Shown piece after piece: positions 6,199-9,341 of a DNA stretch of 9,341 bases. This stretch comes from Actinomycetes bacterium (GTDB lineage Bacteria > Actinomycetota > Acidimicrobiia > Acidimicrobiales > Palsa-688). The DNA is taken from positions 1 through 9,341 of the forward strand of contig JAKAWM010000066.1 of NCBI GenBank assembly GCA_021827285.1. Direction: 5' to 3'. Made by a program: the position numbers and the translations under genes. Within the stretch, counting starts at the first letter, position 1. The number at the start of each line of letters is the position of its first letter. The notes below the pieces were generated by a model. That model searched no databases, was not told the origin of the DNA, and saw only the letters and a program-made list of their open reading frames with translations.

Positions 6199-6377
6199 GC
6201 TACGTGGCAGCCGCCTGGATCTCCTGCGCCGGGCTCTTGGGCGCCTACATATGGCGCACCTTGCGCCGAGAAAGGTCCCTTCGCCGGGCCTTGGCCTCTG
6301 ATCGGCCAGCTGTGCCCTCTCAGTTGTCGCCGGGGCCGAGATCGTCTCAGCCCGCCGACGCGAGGCTGGCGCGTTGA
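6195..6377 (+). CDS. ccmD: Small haem exporter subunit CcmD
   Basis: A 60-residue protein. Start ATG 6195 overlaps the ccmC stop as ATGA (6195-6198), with GGGGG a few bases upstream as ribosome site. It has a single N-terminal membrane helix (YVAAAWISCAGLLGAYIW, 3-20) followed directly by an Arg-rich cytoplasmic segment, RTLRRERSLRRAL (21-33), the layout of CcmD, which bridges CcmC, CcmE and CcmAB and is needed for holo-CcmE release. Residues 39-60 are Pro/Ser-rich and probably disordered. Sequence similarity in CcmD is always low; the call rests on topology, size and the exact position between ccmC and ccmE. The stop overlaps the TTG start of ccmE. Confidence 0.85.
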   Translation: MSYVAAAWISCAGLLGAYIWRTLRRERSLRRALASDRPAVPSQLSPGPRSSQPADARLAR

Positions 6378-6970
6378 CCACCGCCGACCTGAGAGATCCT
6401 CCAGGCCCGCCCGCCCTGAACGGTCAGGCCCACCAGGCGGCGCTTGGGGCTCCCCTCGACCTGAGAGCCTCTGCTCGGCCCGGTCGCCGGCGTGTCCTGG
6501 CATCCCGCCGCCAGCGTCTCATGGCCGGCGCGGTGCTTCTCGCCGCCCTCGGCTACCTGCTGGCCCAAGGCCTTACCGACGCCATGAACTACTACCTGAC
6601 GGTTAAGCAGGCCGTGGCGCAGCGGCCGGTCCTTGGTAACAAGGACTTCCGGATCCAGGGCACGGTGGTGCGCGGCATCAGGCAGCAAGGCCGCGATCTT
6701 TACTTCTCGATCACCGGCGGCGGCCTCTCCGTGGCGGTGGTAAGTACGGGCTCGCCTTCGCAGCTGTTCCGGGCCGGCATGCCTGTGGTGCTGGCTGGCC
6801 ACTGGTCGGGCACGGTTTTCGAGAGCGACCAGATCATGGTCCAGCATGGCTCCTCCTACGTGGAGGCCCCGGCACGCAAGGCGGCCGGTGCCCGCAAGGC
6901 GGCTGTGGCGCCTAAGGAGGATGCCGGACAGACCGCTGCCGTAGGGCCGGAAGGCCGGTCCGCCTCGTGA
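6374..6970 (+). CDS. ccmE: Periplasmic-side haem chaperone CcmE
   Basis: A 198-residue membrane-anchored haem chaperone that receives haem from CcmC and hands it to CcmF. After an unusual 49-residue cytoplasmic leader come Arg residues (RRQR) and one membrane helix (50-67), then the OB-fold domain with NYYLTVKQAV (72-81), FRIQGTVVRG (92-101), VSTGSPSQLFRAGMPVVLAG (123-142). The covalent haem site is IMVQHGSSY, with H158 and Y162, the HxxxY form known from proteobacterial CcmE rather than the CxxxY variant. TTG 6374 overlaps the ccmD stop (TTGA, 6374-6377) and is chosen by the overlap pattern. ATG 6521 is the only alternative but would remove the Arg-rich anchor. The C-terminal 34 residues are Ala/Lys-rich and not conserved. 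Confidence 0.94.
   Translation: MTTADLRDPPGPPALNGQAHQAALGAPLDLRASARPGRRRVLASRRQRLMAGAVLLAALGYLLAQGLTDAMNYYLTVKQAVAQRPVLGNKDFRIQGTVVRGIRQQGRDLYFSITGGGLSVAVVSTGSPSQLFRAGMPVVLAGHWSGTVFESDQIMVQHGSSYVEAPARKAAGARKAAVAPKEDAGQTAAVGPEGRSAS
6872..6907 (+). repeat. 18-base tandem duplication in the ccmE tail
   Basis: Two adjacent 18-base units (6872-6889 and 6890-6907) match at 14 of 18 positions and share CGCAAGGCGGC. They encode ARKAAG then ARKAAV, residues 167-178 of CcmE, after the haem-binding histidine. The in-frame copy suggests growth of a basic low-complexity tail by duplication. Confidence 0.6.
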
Positions 6971-9006
6971 ACATCGCGTTGGGCGAGAGCGGTCTCCTGC
7001 TCGGCCTGCTCGGCGCCTGGGCGGGAGCCGCCGTGCTGGCGCTCGGGATTGTGCGCAAACGGCCAACCATGCTGCGGGCCGGCCACAGCTACGTGTGGCT
7101 CGTCCTGGCTGGCGCTGTCGTGGCCACCTTTGCCATGCAGCGAGCGCTCATCACCCACGATTTCACCCTCAGGTACGTGGATGGCAACGACTCCACCTTC
7201 ACGCCCCTGCTCTATCGAGTGACGGCCATGTGGTCCGACCTGGCCGGCTCCATACTGCTGTGGTCACTGGTACTGGCTGGGTACCTGGTTGCCATGCACC
7301 TGCGCTACCGCCGGCGCTCAAGTGAGCCCGTGGTCGCTTGGGCCAAGGTCACCGGGTACGTGATCGCCGGCTTTTTCTTCGCGCTGATGCTCAGCGTCTC
7401 CAACCCGTTCGCTCGGGTCAACGGCGCCGTGCCCACCCAGGGGCCGGGGCCTGACCCGCTCTTGCAGGACCGGGTGCTCGTCGCCTTCCACCCCCCGATG
7501 CTCTACCTGGGCCTGGTCGGCTTCACGGTGCCCTTCTGTTTCGCCATCGCCACTCTGGCAACCGGCCGGGTCGGTGACGCGTGGCTGCTGGAGACCCGGC
7601 GGTGGGCCATCTTTGCCTGGGCTTGCCTGAGCGCCGGGCTCGTACTCGGTATGTGGTGGAGCTACCAGGTGCTCGGCTGGGGCGGCTACTGGTCTTGGGA
7701 CCCGGTCGAGAACTCCGCCTTGCTCCCCTGGCTCACAGCCACCGCCTTCATCCACTCGGCCATGGTCCAACAACGCCGGGCCATGTTGCGCGTCTGGAAC
7801 AGCTCGCTTCTCCTGGCCACCTTCAGCCTGACCATCCTCGGGACCTTCTTCACCCGTTCCGGCGTCTTGGTGTCGGTGCACTCCTTCACCGTCGGCGGAG
7901 GGGTCGGCCCGGCCCTTCTCGGGTTCTTCGGGGTTACCGTGGCCGTTGGAGTCGTACTGCTGGCCTGGCGCGGCGACCGGTTGCACACGCCAGGGTCCAT
8001 CACCTCAGCACTGTCCCGGGAAGGCGCTCTCCTGGCCAACAACCTCCTATTCGGCGCCTTTGCCTTCGTCGTCTTACTGGGGACCGTCTTCCCCTTACTG
8101 GTCGAAGCGGTCAACGGGTCGTCGCTGACGGTGGGAGGCCCCTTCTTCGACACGATGACCATGCCAATCGTGCTGTGCCTGCTTTTCCTCATGGCGGTGG
8201 CGCCGTTGCTGCCTTGGCAGAGATCTTCAGGAGAGCTCTTGCGCCAACGCCTCCTGTGGCCCGCGGCAGCCGCGGTCGCCGCTCTGAGCGCTTGCGTGAT
8301 CTCTGGCCTGCGGGGGTTGTGGCCGTTGGTCGTCTTCGCCCTCGGGGCGTTCGCCGGTACCTCGGCCCTGCGACGCCTGTATGCCCACCTGCGCGCCGGC
8401 GGCGGGCGCGCTCTGGCCGGCCGCTCCGGCGGGGGGATGGTGGTCCACCTCGGGGTGGTGGTCTTGGCCGTGGCCTTTGCTGCCAGCCATGCCTACGAGC
8501 ACCAAACCCAGCTGACCCTGTCGCCGGGCAAGCCAGCCAGCTTTCAGGGCCACGTGCTCGTGCTTCGAGGGGTGCGGTCCGTTACTTCGCCCGGAAGATC
8601 GTCCTTGGTGGCCACCATTGACGTTGACGGCTCCGCCTACCACCCAGCGGTCGAGCAGTTTGCGCTCTCCAATCAGGCCGTCGGGAGCCCCGCCATCCGT
8701 TCTGGCCCGGCGGAGGACATCTACCTCAGCCTGGCCAGTGTCCCTGGCACCGGCAAGACGCCGGTCGCCCTGAACGTCATCATCGAGCCGCTCGTCATGT
8801 GGCTATGGGTGGGTGGTCTCCTGATGGTTGCTGGAGGGCTGCTCGCCCTTTGGCCCCGACCGTCGCCAAAGAAACTCGCCCGCAGCGAAGCTGCGGGCGC
8901 TGCTGGTCCTGGCGAGCGCGCCGGTGCTCTTGGTGACCGTGACGGTGCCCCGGTCAGGCAGCCGGTTGGTGCCACCGTCGGGCCCAATCTGGACGATGCA
9001 TCGTGA
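6967..9006 (+). CDS. ccmF: Haem lyase subunit CcmF (WWD domain)
   Basis: A 679-residue polytopic protein, slightly longer than E. coli CcmF (about 647). It takes haem from CcmE and, with CcmH, joins it to apocytochrome CXXCH. The WWD motif is WGGYWSWDPVENS (238-250). The four histidines conserved in CcmF are present: H175 (HPPMLYLG), H263 (FIHSAMVQQRRAML), H305 (VSVHSF) and H494 (VVHLGVV). About fifteen hydrophobic segments are spread through 8-630, with an outer-side domain near 505-600 before the last helix (606-628). GTG 6967 overlaps the ccmE stop as GTGA. Residues 630-679 form a Gly/Ala/Pro-rich tail lacking in shorter relatives, whose coding sequence contains a perfect hairpin. Family assignment is secure. 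Confidence 0.96.
   Translation: MNIALGESGLLLGLLGAWAGAAVLALGIVRKRPTMLRAGHSYVWLVLAGAVVATFAMQRALITHDFTLRYVDGNDSTFTPLLYRVTAMWSDLAGSILLWSLVLAGYLVAMHLRYRRRSSEPVVAWAKVTGYVIAGFFFALMLSVSNPFARVNGAVPTQGPGPDPLLQDRVLVAFHPPMLYLGLVGFTVPFCFAIATLATGRVGDAWLLETRRWAIFAWACLSAGLVLGMWWSYQVLGWGGYWSWDPVENSALLPWLTATAFIHSAMVQQRRAMLRVWNSSLLLATFSLTILGTFFTRSGVLVSVHSFTVGGGVGPALLGFFGVTVAVGVVLLAWRGDRLHTPGSITSALSREGALLANNLLFGAFAFVVLLGTVFPLLVEAVNGSSLTVGGPFFDTMTMPIVLCLLFLMAVAPLLPWQRSSGELLRQRLLWPAAAAVAALSACVISGLRGLWPLVVFALGAFAGTSALRRLYAHLRAGGGRALAGRSGGGMVVHLGVVVLAVAFAASHAYEHQTQLTLSPGKPASFQGHVLVLRGVRSVTSPGRSSLVATIDVDGSAYHPAVEQFALSNQAVGSPAIRSGPAEDIYLSLASVPGTGKTPVALNVIIEPLVMWLWVGGLLMVAGGLLALWPRPSPKKLARSEAAGAAGPGERAGALGDRDGAPVRQPVGATVGPNLDDAS
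8877..8899 (+). other. Perfect 10-bp hairpin with GAA loop inside ccmF 3' end
   Basis: CGCCCGCAGC (8877-8886), loop GAA, GCTGCGGGCG (8890-8899). All ten pairs are Watson-Crick and nine are consecutive G/C-rich with one A-T pair. It falls in codons for the non-conserved tail (LARSEAAGAAG). No T-run follows, so it is not a standard intrinsic terminator. It may slow 3' exonucleases or attenuate reading into the downstream thioredoxin gene; that role is inferred. Confidence 0.55.
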
Positions 9007-9007
9007 C

Positions 9008-9011
9008 GAGG
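9008..9011 (+). promoter_or_regulatory. Ribosome binding site favouring ATG 9018
   Basis: GAGG with 6 bases before ATG 9018. It supports this start over GTG 9003, which overlaps the ccmF stop as GTGA (9003-9006) like the other junctions but has only a weak upstream GGA. Confidence 0.4.
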
Positions 9012-9017
9012 ACGGGC

Positions 9018-9341
9018 ATGAGGCAAACGGCGATGGAGGAGAGCGACCTGGTGGAGCGGGCCAATCCCGGGAGCGGTACTGCTGACGCTACCGAGGAGGG
9101 CGCGCCGGCCCCCGTACCTGCTGCACCCGCACCTGCGGCCCCCCGCCGTCGGCGTCGCAGCATCCTTTGGGCCACACTGGGCGTGGCCGTCGTGGCCGCG
9201 TCCTTGATCGCAGTGATCGCCTCTTCCCGGCCTGCCCAGGACATCACCGCCCGCAGCCTCCTGCTCGGCAAGCAAGCCCCACCCATCTCGGGAGCCGGGC
9301 TGGCGGGAGGGCATTACTCGCTGGCCGAGCTCCGGGGCGAG
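9018..9341 (+). CDS. TlpA/ResA/CcmG-like thioredoxin, membrane-anchored (5' end only)
   Basis: Partial gene; the first 108 residues are visible and the frame runs off the window. The protein has a 42-residue acidic then Ala/Pro-rich cytoplasmic leader, five arginines (43-47), one membrane helix (SILWATLGVAVVAASLIAVI, 48-67), and then LLLGKQAPPISGAGLAGG and SLAELRGE, the entry to the thioredoxin fold in TlpA, ResA and CcmG/DsbE. The CXXC site would come some 15 residues later and is not in view. The expected role is reduction of apocytochrome c cysteines with electrons from CcdA. Position directly after ccmF fits CcmG. GTG 9003 is a possible alternative start, adding five residues and giving the same 4-base overlap as the preceding junctions. 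Confidence 0.82.
   Translation, partial: MRQTAMEESDLVERANPGSGTADATEEGAPAPVPAAPAPAAPRRRRRSILWATLGVAVVAASLIAVIASSRPAQDITARSLLLGKQAPPISGAGLAGGHYSLAELRGE

Noticed and set aside
6914..6944. AAGGAGG directly followed by ATG and a 7-codon frame in the end of ccmE
   Set aside because: The SD-like bases touch the ATG with no spacing and are ordinary codons (Pro-Lys-Glu-Asp) of ccmE; too far (47 bases) to serve the ccmF start.
7318..7986. Long - strand frame inside ccmF
   Set aside because: Typical high-GC antisense open frame; no recognisable protein features and the + strand is clearly ccmF.

Overview
The window is high-GC DNA with many GTG and one TTG start, very short or overlapping gene junctions and Ala/Arg/Gly/Pro-rich proteins. 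Together with a Prx5-type peroxiredoxin and a complete-looking System I cytochrome c maturation (ccm) cluster headed by a stand-alone CcdA, this suggests an actinobacterial-type genome (Acidimicrobiia or a related deep lineage is my guess). That placement is inference; no rRNA or marker gene is present.

Layout. 1-253: 3' end of a peroxiredoxin gene (+), cut by the window edge. 254-312: short convergent intergenic region with one arm of a long inverted repeat whose other arm lies in the end of the next gene. 313-1371: family 4-type glycosyltransferase (-). 1372-1492: divergent intergenic region. 1493-2955: a two-gene unit (+), a cytoplasmic GGDEF diguanylate cyclase with an intact I-site, then a 188-residue protein of unknown function that seems to contain an internal duplication. 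3027-3830: ccdA. 3831-3957: non-coding spacer filled by a cluster of CCAGATCTG-based repeats. 3958-9341: ccmA, ccmB, ccmC, ccmD, ccmE, ccmF and the 5' end of a membrane-anchored TlpA/ResA/CcmG-like thioredoxin gene, cut by the right edge.

How the genes work together. CcdA moves reducing equivalents across the membrane, and the TlpA/CcmG-like thioredoxin is the expected recipient that keeps apocytochrome CXXCH cysteines reduced. CcmA (ATPase) and CcmB (permease) act with CcmC and CcmD to load haem on the CcmE chaperone and release holo-CcmE. CcmF, with CcmH outside this window, attaches haem to the apocytochrome. The ccmB-C-D-E-F junctions are all 4-nt stop/start overlaps, indicating tight translational coupling.

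I see no CRISPR array, tRNA, rRNA, insertion sequence or phage gene. The less ordinary items are the intergenic repeat cluster before ccmA, the perfect hairpin inside the end of ccmF, the long inverted repeat at the peroxiredoxin/glycosyltransferase junction, and the unknown protein coupled to the diguanylate cyclase. I did not find a convincing new multi-gene system.
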